Source: Halomicrobium zhouii
GTDB taxonomy: Archaea; Halobacteriota; Halobacteria; Halobacteriales; Haloarculaceae
DNA: 64,000 nt
Reading direction: 5' to 3'
Assembly (NCBI RefSeq): GCF_900114435.1
Contig: NZ_FOZK01000005.1
Span: forward strand, 124,001-188,000
In this document: one piece after another, positions 56,335-64,000 of the stretch
Numbering within the stretch: position 1 is the first letter of the stretch
How the letters are laid out: each line of letters starts with the position of its first letter
Notes under the pieces: generated by a model
What the model saw: the letters and a program-made list of their open reading frames with translations, nothing else
The model's database searches: none
What the model was told of the DNA's origin: nothing
Program-made: the position numbers and the translations under genes

Positions 56335-56838
56335 ATGTCTCGGTCCGACTCTCCGTCGACGGACGACGCCGACCAGACGGCTGACGAGTCGGATCTCCTC
56401 GCGGACGTTCCACCGACCGACGAACATCCGATCCTGCTGTTCGACGGCGTCTGCAACCTCTGTAATTCGATAGTGCAGTTCGTCGTCGAGCGCGACGCCG
56501 CGGGGACGTTCCGGTTCGCGTCGCTCCAGTCGCCCGTCGGCCAGGCGCTGCTGGAGGAACACGACCTGCCCACCGACGACTTCGACACGTTCGTCCTGAT
56601 CGAGGACGGCGAGGCGTACACGAAGTCGGAGGGCGGTCTCCGCGCCGCGCGACACTTCGACGGGCTCTACCCCCTTCTCAGGCACTTCCTCCTCGTGCCG
56701 CGGCCAATTCGGGACCGGGTATACGAGCTCGTCGCGAACAATCGCTACGACTGGTTCGGCCGGAAAGACGCCTGCATGCTCCCGAGCGGTGACGTCGGGG
56801 AGCGCTTCCTCGACGACGGCGTCGGGCCGGAGGCGTGA
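56335..56838 (+). CDS. DCC family thiol-disulfide oxidoreductase-like protein (DUF393)
   Basis: The 167-residue protein has an acidic N-terminal tail (residues ~1-30) and the DCC signature LLFDGVCNLCNSIVQF, with the CxxC pair for which the family is named. Later come FRFASLQSPVGQALL and RYDWFGRKDACML. The predicted activity is thiol-disulfide exchange in the cytoplasm; the substrate is unknown. It is followed by an unrelated small gene 75 bases on. Confidence 0.9.
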   Translation: MSRSDSPSTDDADQTADESDLLADVPPTDEHPILLFDGVCNLCNSIVQFVVERDAAGTFRFASLQSPVGQALLEEHDLPTDDFDTFVLIEDGEAYTKSEGGLRAARHFDGLYPLLRHFLLVPRPIRDRVYELVANNRYDWFGRKDACMLPSGDVGERFLDDGVGPEA

Positions 56839-56913
56839 GACGGCTCCTCTGGACCGTCCGATCCGCCCGAATCGTCCCGAACCTTCGAGTAGCTGCCGCG
56901 TGACGTGTCATCT

Positions 56914-57306
56914 ATGGCAGAGTACCGCGCCAACTACGCGCTGGTGTCGTTTCAGGAGCACCTCGGGCCGGACGAGGACGGCCTCGACGTCCCCTGGGCG
57001 TCCTACTCGGGCGACAAGACCGACCAGCACACGTTCGACGTTCCAACCGGTGACCCGCAGGACGCCTACGTCCAGATGCAGGTGTACGACGTGGGAACGT
57101 ACGACCACGACGTGCTCGTCAACGACACGCCCCTCTCGGGGTTCGACGTCCCCGCGCGCGAGGGCTGGCAGTACTGGATGGACACCGTCACCGCGGCCAG
57201 GTTGACGAAGGGCGAGAACACCATCCGATTCCGCCGGGACACCGACACGGACGATAGCTTCGTCGTCGGGACCGTCACAGTCCACTGGAGAGAGCCGGTC
57301 GACTGA
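56914..57306 (+). CDS. Small beta-rich haloarchaeal protein, function unknown
   Basis: The 130-residue protein starts MAEYRANYALVSFQEHLG at ATG 56914 (an in-frame ATG nine bases earlier is less likely). The sequence alternates short strands (HTFDVPTGDPQDAYVQMQVYDVGTYDHDVLVNDTPL) and ends TIRFRRDTDTDDSFVVGTVTVHWREPVD, the look of a small jelly-roll or carbohydrate-binding-like fold. It has no signal peptide. Function unknown. Confidence 0.75.
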   Translation: MAEYRANYALVSFQEHLGPDEDGLDVPWASYSGDKTDQHTFDVPTGDPQDAYVQMQVYDVGTYDHDVLVNDTPLSGFDVPAREGWQYWMDTVTAARLTKGENTIRFRRDTDTDDSFVVGTVTVHWREPVD

Positions 57307-57436
57307 TCGCATATAAACGTCCGATTCGTTCCGACCGGGCCCGTGCCAATTGTTGTCACGGCACCGCGGGTGGAGGCGCTCTGTCCGGCGATTACTTGCT
57401 CGACGGGTCGCGAGGCGGTCGCGTCGCCGCCGCCGC

Positions 57437-57455
57437 CGAACCCTCACTTTTATAT
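57437..57455 (+). promoter_or_regulatory. Thermosome promoter with CGAA element
   Basis: CGAA (57437-57440) is followed seven bases later by TTTATATA (57448-57455), ~28-35 bases before the ATG at 57483. In Haloferax a CGAA element next to a TTTATA box is required for heat induction of a chaperonin gene; finding the same pair here is consistent with a heat-shock promoter. Confidence 0.6.
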
Positions 57456-57482
57456 AGAATCACATTCAATCAATCAGTGACT

Positions 57483-59162
57483 ATGAGCCAGCGACAGATG
57501 GGCGGCCAGCCCATGATCATCCTGGGTGAGGACTCCCAGCGGATGAAAGACAAGGACGCACAGAGCCACAACATCTCGGCGGCCCGCGCCGTGGCCGAGT
57601 CGGTACGCTCGACGCTCGGGCCGAAGGGGATGGACAAGATGCTCGTCTCCTCGCTCGGTGACGTCACCGTCACGAACGACGGCGTCACCATCCTCACGGA
57701 GATGGACATCGACAACCCGACCGCGGAGATGATCGTCGAAGTCGCCGAGGCCCAGGAGGACGAGGCCGGCGACGGGACGACGACCGCGGTCGCCATCGCT
57801 GGCGAACTCCTGAAGAACGCCGAGGAACTGCTGGACCAGGACATCCACCCGACGGCGATCATCAAGGGCTTCGACATGGCCGCCAAGGAGGCCAAGTCCC
57901 AGATCAACGAGATCGCCACCTCGGTCGACCCCGACGACGAGGAACTGCTCCGGAAGGTCGCCGAGACCTCCATGACCGGCAAGGGCGCCGAACTCAACAA
58001 GGAGCTGCTCTCCCAGCTCATCGTCGACGCGGTCGACGCCGTCACCGTCGAGGCCGAGGACGGCTCCGTCGTCGCCGACCTCGAGTTCCTCAACATCGAG
58101 ACCCAGACCGGCTCCACGGTCGGCAACTCCGAGCTCATCGAGGGCGGCGTCGTCGACAAGGACCCCGTCCACGAGGGGATGCCCACCGACTTCGACGACG
58201 CCGACGTCCTCCTGCTGGACAACCCCATCGAACTCGACGAGGCTGACGTCGACGCCCAGCTCTCCGTCGACGACCCGAGCCAGCTCCAGAACTTCCTCGA
58301 CAAGGAAGAAGAGCAGCTCCAGGAACTGGTCGACGCGATCGTCGACACCGGCGCCGACGTCGTCTTCTGCCAGAAGGGCATCGACGACATGGCCCAGCAC
58401 TACCTCGCCAAGGAGGGCATCCTGGCCATCCGCCGCGCCAAGAAGTCCGACATCGAGTTCCTCCGCGAGGTGCTCGGCGCCAACATCGTCTCGGACATCC
58501 GCTCGGCGTCGGCCGACGACCTCGGCCGCGGCTCCATCCGCCGCGACGAGTCCGAGGGCCTCTTCTACGTCGAGGGCACCGGTGACGAGTCCCACGGTGT
58601 CACGCTCCTGCTGCGCGCCTCGACCGACCACGTCGTCGACGAGCTCGAACGCGGCGTCACTGACGCACTCGACGTCGTCTCCTCCACCGTCGCCGACGGC
58701 CGCGTCCTCGGTGGCGGCGGCGCCCCCGAAGTCGAGGTCGCCCGACGCCTGCGCGACTACGCCGACGGCGTCGAGGGCCGCGAACAGCTGGCCGTCGAGG
58801 CCTTCGCCGACGCGCTCGAACTCGTGCCCCGCACGCTCGCCGAGAACGCCGGGCTCGACTCCATCGACGCGCTGGTTGACCTCCGCGCCGCCCACGAGGA
58901 CGGCGACGTCTCCGCGGGCCTGAACGTCTTCACCGGCGACGTCGTCGACACGCTCGACGCCGGCGTCGTCGAACCGGCCCACGCGAAGACCCAGGCCGTG
59001 TCCTCCGCTGCAGAAGCCGCGAACCTGGTGCTCAAAATCGACGACATCATCGCTGCCGGCGACCTGTCGACCTCCGGCGGCGACGAGGGCGGTGCAGGCG
59101 GCCCCGGTGGCGCCCCCGGCGGCATGGGCGGCATGGGTGGCGGCATGGGCGGCATGATGTAG
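57483..59162 (+). CDS. ths: Thermosome (group II chaperonin) subunit
   Basis: The 559-residue ATPase subunit forms the double-ring folding machine in the cytoplasm. Motifs: RSTLGPKGMDKMLV, NDGVTILTEMDI, EAGDGTTTAVAIAGELL and GGGGAPEVEVARRL. The C-terminus has the haloarchaeal GGMGGMGGGMGGMM repeat. Haloarchaea have two or three subunit genes; which one this is cannot be decided here. ATG 57483 lies ~28 bases after a strong TATA box, and a frame to 57396 crosses this promoter. Confidence 0.97.
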   Translation: MSQRQMGGQPMIILGEDSQRMKDKDAQSHNISAARAVAESVRSTLGPKGMDKMLVSSLGDVTVTNDGVTILTEMDIDNPTAEMIVEVAEAQEDEAGDGTTTAVAIAGELLKNAEELLDQDIHPTAIIKGFDMAAKEAKSQINEIATSVDPDDEELLRKVAETSMTGKGAELNKELLSQLIVDAVDAVTVEAEDGSVVADLEFLNIETQTGSTVGNSELIEGGVVDKDPVHEGMPTDFDDADVLLLDNPIELDEADVDAQLSVDDPSQLQNFLDKEEEQLQELVDAIVDTGADVVFCQKGIDDMAQHYLAKEGILAIRRAKKSDIEFLREVLGANIVSDIRSASADDLGRGSIRRDESEGLFYVEGTGDESHGVTLLLRASTDHVVDELERGVTDALDVVSSTVADGRVLGGGGAPEVEVARRLRDYADGVEGREQLAVEAFADALELVPRTLAENAGLDSIDALVDLRAAHEDGDVSAGLNVFTGDVVDTLDAGVVEPAHAKTQAVSSAAEAANLVLKIDDIIAAGDLSTSGGDEGGAGGPGGAPGGMGGMGGGMGGMM

Positions 59163-59279
59163 GAAGGCGAGGAGCGCAGCGACTCGCCTTCGAAATGCCG
59201 AGCGGGAGCGGAGCGACACGCGAGGCTCGCGGTGCGGTCTCGCGGGATTTTCTGCAGGCGGGCGAGATTTTCTGCAGGC
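59163..59279. repeat. Hairpin and 20-base tandem repeat behind the thermosome gene
   Basis: GAAGGCGAG (59163-59171) pairs with CTCGCCTTC (59183-59191), right after the stop codon, and could help end transcription. At 59246-59260 and 59266-59280 the unit GATTTTCTGCAGGC occurs twice with a 20-base period. The remaining DNA to 59473 holds no recognisable gene. Confidence 0.5.
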
Positions 59280-59473
59280 ACGCGGTAGTCGCCCTCGCGC
59301 CCGCTCGCACGCTTCGCGTGCTCGCGGTACTTCGAACTCTTGCGGTGCGTTCCGGTTTCTGATTCGACTCACACTTCCAGCAGTCACTCGGTAACGGTAG
59401 TTCACACTCCAGCGGGCGGAAGTTGCACCAGCAAGTCCAGCGCTTAACCGATTCACGCTCCTAACCGACCTCG

Positions 59474-60040
59474 ATGAGCCAGACCCAACAGCCACAGCTA
59501 GACGGCGCCACGGTCGGCGTGTTCATCGCGCCGGAGGGCACCGAAGAGGTGGAGTTCGTCGAACCGAAGGAGACCGTCTCCGAGGCGGGGGCGACCGTCG
59601 ACGTCCTCGGGAGCGAGACTGGCGAGGCCCAGGCCGTCGAGAACGACCTGGAGGCGGCCGGCACCTACGAGGTGGAGACGACGTTCGACGACGTCTCCGC
59701 CGACGACTACGACGCGCTGGTCGTCCCCGGAGGGACCGTCGGCGCGGACAAACTCCGGGTGGAGGAGGCCGCCGTTGACCTCATCGAATCGCACGTGGCC
59801 GACGAGAAGCCAATCGGCGTCATCTGTCACGGGCCGTGGACGCTGGTCGAGGCCGACGTCGTCGAGGGGCGGACGCTCACCTCCTATCCCAGCCTGCAGA
59901 CCGACGTCCGCAACGCCGGCGGCGAGTGGGTCGACGAGGAAGTGGTCACCGACGGCGGGCTGATCACGAGCCGGAAGCCCGACGACCTCGACGCCTTCTG
60001 CGAGACGCTCGTCGAGGAGATTGCCGCGATATCGTCCTGA
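59474..60040 (+). CDS. PfpI/DJ-1 family protein
   Basis: The 188-residue protein has the class I glutamine amidotransferase-like fold with APEGTEEVEF (Glu at ~24), ALVVPGGTVGADKLR and the nucleophile elbow GVICHGPWTLVEA (Cys118). The His that follows (CH) and the early Glu are the usual PfpI triad. Members act as intracellular proteases or as deglycases/glyoxalases; the actual substrate is unknown. A second DJ-1-like gene occurs at 39219. Confidence 0.92.
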   Translation: MSQTQQPQLDGATVGVFIAPEGTEEVEFVEPKETVSEAGATVDVLGSETGEAQAVENDLEAAGTYEVETTFDDVSADDYDALVVPGGTVGADKLRVEEAAVDLIESHVADEKPIGVICHGPWTLVEADVVEGRTLTSYPSLQTDVRNAGGEWVDEEVVTDGGLITSRKPDDLDAFCETLVEEIAAISS

Positions 60041-60127
60041 CGGCTGCCCGTTCGTCGACTCGGGTTGTCCGGGCTGGTGGTCGTTCGGCGACAGTGATTT
60101 GTTGCAGACGATACAAGTTCGGGTGTC

Positions 60128-60580
60128 ATGACGGACGACCGCGTAATCGACCTTCTCAAGAAGGCCTACGGCGACGAGATTGAGACCGTGATGAACTACC
60201 AGACGCTGTCGATCGTCCTCGACGGCATCCACGCCGAGGAGATCAAGGAGAGCCTCCGGGCCGACGTCCAGGAGGAACTCGGCCACGCCGAACAGATCGG
60301 CCAGCGGCTCAAACAGCTGGACGCGCGGCCGCCGGGTTCCGAGGAGTTCGTCGCTCGCCAGGAGACGCTCCAGCCGCCCGAAGACACCACCGACGTCCTC
60401 TCGGTCATCGAGGGCGTCCTCGACGCCGAACACGACGCCATCCAGACCTATCGGGACCTGATCGACGCGGCGAGGGACGGCAACGACCCGGTCACGGAGG
60501 ACCTGGCGGTGACCATCCTCACCGACGAGGAGGCTCACCGGACGGAGTTCCGCGGGTTCCAGAAGGAGTACGACGACTGA
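60128..60580 (+). CDS. Ferritin-like diiron protein
   Basis: The 150-residue four-helix bundle has diiron ligands in DEIETVMNYQ, DVQEELGHAEQIGQRL, VLDAEHDAIQTYRDL and ILTDEEAHRTEFRGF: the pattern Glu, ExxH, Glu, ExxH of ferritin-like/rubrerythrin proteins. It has no rubredoxin zinc domain or haem Met. It probably oxidises Fe2+ or removes peroxide in the cytoplasm. The ATG at 60128 follows a short AT-rich leader. Confidence 0.9.
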   Translation: MTDDRVIDLLKKAYGDEIETVMNYQTLSIVLDGIHAEEIKESLRADVQEELGHAEQIGQRLKQLDARPPGSEEFVARQETLQPPEDTTDVLSVIEGVLDAEHDAIQTYRDLIDAARDGNDPVTEDLAVTILTDEEAHRTEFRGFQKEYDD

Positions 60581-60610
60581 CGGCGCCGTTTTTTCGGTAT
60601 CGGATTCGGC

Positions 60611-61498
60611 TCAGACCGCCGGCGGTTCGACGTCCTCGTCGGCGGCCTCGCGCCACGACCGCGTCGGTTCCCAGCCGAGCAACTTCGTCGCCTTCGCCGT
60701 CGCGTAGGCCGCGGCGTCGCCCTCGACGTCGCAGTCATCGGGGAGGGCGCCGTAGTGGGTTTCCATCAGTTCGGCGAGCGGCCGGCCGAGCGCGTTGTCC
60801 GGCCCGACGCAGTTGAATGCCTCGTGGCCGTCGACGTCGCCGTCACTGACACCGGACAGCGCCGCCTCGACCAGGTCGACGATGTCCCGGACGTCGACGT
60901 AGGACCAGTAGTTCCCGGCGCCGGCGCTCAGGTCCTCGACGTAGTCGCCGTCTCGGCAGAGATAGTTTCCGGGCTCCTGGATCCACGAGGGCCGGATGGA
61001 GGCCACGGAGACGCCGTCCCGACGGGCGATGGTCTTCCCGATCTCCTCGGTCACGATCTTCGACAGTCCGTAGTCGTCCTCGGGCCGCAGGGTGTGGTCC
61101 TCGGTGATCGGGAGTTCGTCCGGGACGGGGGTCTCCTCGGCGAAGAAGAAGCCGTAGGCGCCGTCGGAGGAGGCCTGGACCACGTCGGCGCCGACGCGAC
61201 CCGCCGCGGTGAGGACGCCGTGGGCCGCGAGCGTGTTGTTCCGGTAGAGGTCGACGCCGGGGTGGTTGCCGGCGACGGGGATGGCCGCCCAGTGGACGAC
61301 GGCGTCGGGGTCGATTTCAGTGAGCGCGTCGAAGACGCCACCGGGTTCGGTGAGGTCGAGGGCTCGATAGGAGACCTCGGCGTGGCCGTCTGGTCCGGGG
61401 TGCTTCTGGTCGAAGACGGTGACCTCGTGGTCGGCGGCGAGACGGTCGACGATCCATCGCCCTGATTGCCCGCGCCCGCCCGTGACGACGACGTTCAT
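60611..61498 (-). CDS. NAD-dependent epimerase/dehydratase (extended SDR)
   Basis: The 295-residue protein has a Rossmann nucleotide loop VTGGRGQSGRWIV, the catalytic YGLSK pair (Tyr ~155, Lys ~159), and SSDGAYG carrying the catalytic Ser. The NHPGVDLYRNNTLAAHGVL segment is typical of nucleotide-sugar epimerases. Substrate unknown; UDP-glucose-4-epimerase, uronate dehydrogenase or similar are possible. The ATG at 61498 was chosen; a frame to 61909 passes through repeat copy D. It is divergent from ahcY. Confidence 0.9.
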   Translation of the reverse strand: MNVVVTGGRGQSGRWIVDRLAADHEVTVFDQKHPGPDGHAEVSYRALDLTEPGGVFDALTEIDPDAVVHWAAIPVAGNHPGVDLYRNNTLAAHGVLTAAGRVGADVVQASSDGAYGFFFAEETPVPDELPITEDHTLRPEDDYGLSKIVTEEIGKTIARRDGVSVASIRPSWIQEPGNYLCRDGDYVEDLSAGAGNYWSYVDVRDIVDLVEAALSGVSDGDVDGHEAFNCVGPDNALGRPLAELMETHYGALPDDCDVEGDAAAYATAKATKLLGWEPTRSWREAADEDVEPPAV

Positions 61499-61588
61499 GG
61501 ATGATGTGTCTGCGGTGTGCAGCGCCCAAAGTCTGGTGGTCTCTCTGGAGTGGTTGAAACTGGAACGACAGGAATTGAGGGGACAGCT

Positions 61589-61754
61589 GCAAACAACTCG
61601 AAAGCCCCACCCACGCCGGTTGATCAGCCGCTGTGGGCGGGACTGAAAGGGGCGGCTGGCTGACCGAACCCCGGCGAAGCAAGCACCGCAGGCGAAGCCG
61701 AGGAGCGCAGCGAGCCGCGGGAGGTCAGCCAGCCGGGGCTTTCGAGTTGTTTGC
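61589..61754. repeat. Structured intergenic repeat, short copy D (between epimerase and ahcY)
   Basis: This 166-base element is bounded by a perfect 20-base inverted repeat: GCAAACAACTCGAAAGCCCC (61589-61608) and its complement at 61735-61754. The interior has the family motifs GACTGAAAGGGGC, GAAGCAAGCACCGC, GAGGAGCGCAGCGAG. A perfect 12-base stem GGCTGGCTGACC (61654-61665) with GGTCAGCCAGCC (61723-61734) abuts the right arm. Another small hairpin CCCAC/GTGGG lies near 61608-61638. No coding capacity. Confidence 0.8.
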
Positions 61755-61847
61755 GGTGTCAGATCCGTCGGTTTCAGGCCCACTTCCGCTGATTCATAGC
61801 TTCCGGATTCACAGCGCTTAACCCCTGTCACGGAGTACCACTCTCGA

Positions 61848-63101
61848 ATGTCTCCGGTATCGCACGACGCCGACGACCCGCTGGCATGGGCGCGCGAGTA
61901 CACCCCCATCCTCCGCTCGTATCAGGAGGAGTACGGCGAGACGAAGCCGCTTTCGGGGTACACGGTCGCCTTCGCCTCGCACCTGGAAACGAAGTCCGGC
62001 GTCGCCATCGAGACGCTCCGCGAAGCGGGCGCGGAGGTCCTGTTCGCGCCGAGCGAACCCCAGAGCACCCACGGCGACGTCGTCGACGCGCTGGACGCCC
62101 GGGAGGGGATCACCGCCTTCGCCTGGGAGGGGATGACCGACGACGAGTTCGACGCGGCCCAGCACGAACTGCTCGAGGAGGAACCCGACTTCATCCTCGA
62201 CGACGGCTGTGAACTCATCGCGAAGGTCCACGCCGAACACCCCGACGTCGCGGCACAGGTCATCGGCGGCGGCGAGCAGACGACGGCTGGCATCACCCGT
62301 CTCGAAGCGATGGAGGAGGAGGGCATCCTGCAGTTCCCCGTCTACGGCGTCAACGACACGCCGATGAAGCACTTCTTCGACAACGTCCACGGGACAGGCG
62401 AGTCCTCGCTCACCAACATCGCCATCACGACGAACTCCATCGTCTCCGGGAAGGACGTCGTGGTCTGTGGCTACGGCTACTGCGGCCGCGGCATCGCTCG
62501 CAAGGCACGCGGGATGGGCGGCCAGACCATCGTCACCGAAGTCGACCCCCGGAAGGCGCTCCAGGCGCACATGGACGGCCACCGCGTGATGGACATGGCC
62601 GAGGCCAGCGAGGTGGGCGACCTGTTCATCTCCGCGACGGGCAACCGCGAGGTGATGCGCGAAGAGCACTTCGAGAAGATGCAGGACGGCGCCATCCTCG
62701 CGAACTCGGGGCACTTCGACGTCGAAATCGACCTGGAAGCGCTGGAGGCGGCGGCCGAATCGACCTCGACTCCCAAGGAGGGCGTCACCCAGTACCACAT
62801 GCCAGATGGCCGGCGCCTGAACCTCCTCGCGGAGGGTCGCCTCGTCAACCTCACCGGCCCGTTCAGCCAGGGCCACCCCGCCGAGGTGATGGACACGACG
62901 TTCGCGATGATGTTCGTCGCCGCCTACGACATGCTCGTCGACGGGCCGGACCTGGAACCCGGGCTGTACAACATTCCCGACCGCCTGGACCGCGCCGTCG
63001 CCGAGCGGAAACTGGAGACGCTGGGCGTCTCTATCGACGACATGACCGAGAGCCAGCAGGCCTACACCGAGGAGTGGGAACACCCCGACAGTAGCTTCTG
63101 A
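61848..63101 (+). CDS. ahcY: Adenosylhomocysteinase
   Basis: The 417-residue NAD-dependent enzyme splits S-adenosylhomocysteine into homocysteine and adenosine, removing the product of methylations. Motifs: ILDDGCELI, GGGEQTTAGI, NDTPMKHFFDN (substrate Asn, Lys, Asp, Asn), the NAD loop VVCGYGYCGRGIA and NSGHFDVEID. The site usually read as FAWKG has FAWEG here, so the Lys-to-Glu change should be noted, although archaeal members vary. In some archaea the enzyme prefers S-inosylhomocysteine; motif reading cannot decide. ATG 61848 follows an AT-poor leader behind repeat D. Confidence 0.94.
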   Translation: MSPVSHDADDPLAWAREYTPILRSYQEEYGETKPLSGYTVAFASHLETKSGVAIETLREAGAEVLFAPSEPQSTHGDVVDALDAREGITAFAWEGMTDDEFDAAQHELLEEEPDFILDDGCELIAKVHAEHPDVAAQVIGGGEQTTAGITRLEAMEEEGILQFPVYGVNDTPMKHFFDNVHGTGESSLTNIAITTNSIVSGKDVVVCGYGYCGRGIARKARGMGGQTIVTEVDPRKALQAHMDGHRVMDMAEASEVGDLFISATGNREVMREEHFEKMQDGAILANSGHFDVEIDLEALEAAAESTSTPKEGVTQYHMPDGRRLNLLAEGRLVNLTGPFSQGHPAEVMDTTFAMMFVAAYDMLVDGPDLEPGLYNIPDRLDRAVAERKLETLGVSIDDMTESQQAYTEEWEHPDSSF

Positions 63102-63153
63102 AGCGGCGGTGACGAAGCGACGGTGACTGCGGCAGGCTGGTGTTCCTCTTCTC

Positions 63154-63618
63154 TCAGGCCGAGTCGCTCCTGCGATAGTCGACGTACTCGACGAGCGTCC
63201 GGACCAACGTCCCCACCAGCACCAGCGCCGCGAGGCCGACCACGACGAAGAACACCCCGATAGCGCCCGGGCCCGCCATCGGACCCTCGGGGATCCAGGC
63301 GACCAGTGCGAGGAACCCCGCGACGGCGGCGACGGCGAGGCCCGCTTCGAGCGTCCGGGCGGCGCCGTACAGCGGCCGGTCGGCGAGTCGGTCGGTCACC
63401 CCTCGACCGTCGCCCAGCGCGCGATAGCCGGCGACCAGCGCCTCGGCGACGACGACCATCGTCAGGACGAACGCGACGAGCGGCGCGAGGAAGAGCGTCG
63501 TGATGCCGGCGTTCGGCGCGACGCCGAAGAAGACGGCGGCGCTCGCGAGGAGGGTGAGGATCACGGCGACGAGTTTGCCGGCCTGGAGGGGTCTGGACCG
63601 GTGGAACGGGGAGACCAT
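63154..63618 (-). CDS. Four-helix membrane protein, function unknown
   Basis: The 154-residue protein has hydrophobic helices at ~16-32, ~36-62, ~90-108 and ~115-142. Basic residues at the N-terminus (MVSPFHRSRPLQAGK) suggest a cytoplasmic start, and the C-terminus is charged (YVDYRRSDSA). No motif is recognised. Upstream (minus strand) of the aldo/keto reductase stop by 78 bases. Confidence 0.72.
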   Translation of the reverse strand: MVSPFHRSRPLQAGKLVAVILTLLASAAVFFGVAPNAGITTLFLAPLVAFVLTMVVVAEALVAGYRALGDGRGVTDRLADRPLYGAARTLEAGLAVAAVAGFLALVAWIPEGPMAGPGAIGVFFVVVGLAALVLVGTLVRTLVEYVDYRRSDSA

Positions 63619-63696
63619 CTCTGCGAACCGTCAGACCGATCCGGTATCGGTCTTGTGGTGGCCGTCTCCGCGTTCGAAACCGCGTCCGCGGTGGTC

Positions 63697-64000
63697 CTAC
63701 TGGTTCCAGGGCGCGCCCTCGAAGTCGACCTCGCGGTGGCCGCGGTCCAGCTCCGCGATTCTGTCCAGGTCCTCCTCGTCCAGGTCGACGTCGTAGGCCC
63801 CCCAGTTCGCCCGGATGTGTTCCTCGCTGGTGGCCTTCGGAATCGCGGTGACGTTGTCCAGCGCGAGGAACCAGGCCAGCGTCACCTGGGGAATCGTCGC
63901 GTCGTGTTTCTCGGCGACGTCTTCGAGGACTGGGTCGTCGAGGACCTTCGTCCGGGCCAGCGGCGAGTAGGCCACGACGTGGTGGCCGTGGTCGGCGGCG
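63697..64000 (-). CDS. Aldo/keto reductase, C-terminal part (5' end outside window)
   Basis: The frame is open at the right edge; the visible 3' part includes HGHHVVAYSPLAR, followed by VTLAWFLALDNVTAIPKATSEEHIRANWGAYDVDLDEEDLDRI, the conserved C-terminal NADPH-binding strand and helix of the AKR fold (IPKATSEEHIRAN binds the 2'-phosphate). The catalytic Tyr/Lys/Asp/His are outside the window. Substrate unknown. Confidence 0.9.
   Translation of the reverse strand, partial: AADHGHHVVAYSPLARTKVLDDPVLEDVAEKHDATIPQVTLAWFLALDNVTAIPKATSEEHIRANWGAYDVDLDEEDLDRIAELDRGHREVDFEGAPWNQ

Overview
The window is chromosomal DNA of a halophilic archaeon (class Halobacteria). The evidence is high GC, very acidic proteins, Tat/lipobox signals followed by Cys, TATA-type promoters close to start codons, a thermosome gene, a haloarchaeal-type 2Fe-2S ferredoxin, a HTH_10 (bacterio-opsin activator type) regulator and a class II tRNA-Ser(GGA). 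The gene content would fit Haloarculaceae, but the genus cannot be fixed from this sequence. There is no rRNA, CRISPR array, integrase, transposase or phage block. The region looks like core chromosome carrying small accessory pieces and several copies of an intergenic repeat.

Layout. 0-4.7 kb: a giant multi-PAS/GAF regulator (5' end outside) and a small lipoprotein. 4.7-11 kb: an efflux block on the minus strand, TetR regulator -> MATE pump -> two overlapping ABC half-transporters. 11-21 kb: glmM, a winged-helix regulator divergent from a small unknown gene, a coiled-coil protein, hisI, a prepilin peptidase, an SRPBCC protein, a two-domain universal stress protein, a Na+/Ca2+-type exchanger, an MFS protein and ferredoxin. 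21-25 kb: two PiT-type permeases with a small membrane protein between them, and a membrane-anchored coiled coil. 25-31.5 kb: hisA, an MFS carrier, hisB, an ACT-domain regulator, a surface protein and a PIN/UPF0175 toxin-antitoxin pair. 31.5-40 kb: YihY and IMPACT proteins, upp, and a TAXI-TRAP uptake operon with its DUF1850 partner. 40-49 kb: DUF5828 protein, zinc ribbon, a third PiT permease, a small protein coupled to a Get3/ArsA ATPase, and CstA. 49-57.5 kb: a duplicated PhoU/RCK protein, GNAT, citrate synthase, GGCT-like protein, ilvA-ridA, and tRNA-Ser with a degenerate copy behind it. 57.5-64 kb: thermosome, PfpI, ferritin-like protein, an epimerase, ahcY, and a truncated aldo/keto reductase.

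The most unusual signal is a family of structured intergenic repeats. There are two long composite copies (27828-28466 and 34290-34777) and two short ones (about 25085-25250 and 61589-61754). All share a TGAAAGGG...AAGCACCG...GAGGAGCGCAGCGAG...GGGCTTTC core. Between copies, hairpins at equivalent places keep their pairing while their sequences differ, as expected of a conserved folded element. All four copies lie 5' of genes: hisA, hisB, upp, and the ahcY/epimerase divergent pair. A second unusual signal is a pair of related Ser/Glu-rich in-frame inserts, one containing a perfect palindrome, inside the nucleotide-binding domain of one ABC transporter.

Working links between genes: IlvA makes reactive enamines that RidA removes. 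The TAXI binding protein, DUF1850 protein and fused TRAP permease form one operon. The TetR gene has a palindrome placed to repress its own promoter and probably the efflux genes after it. Three histidine genes (hisI, hisA, hisB) are scattered rather than clustered.
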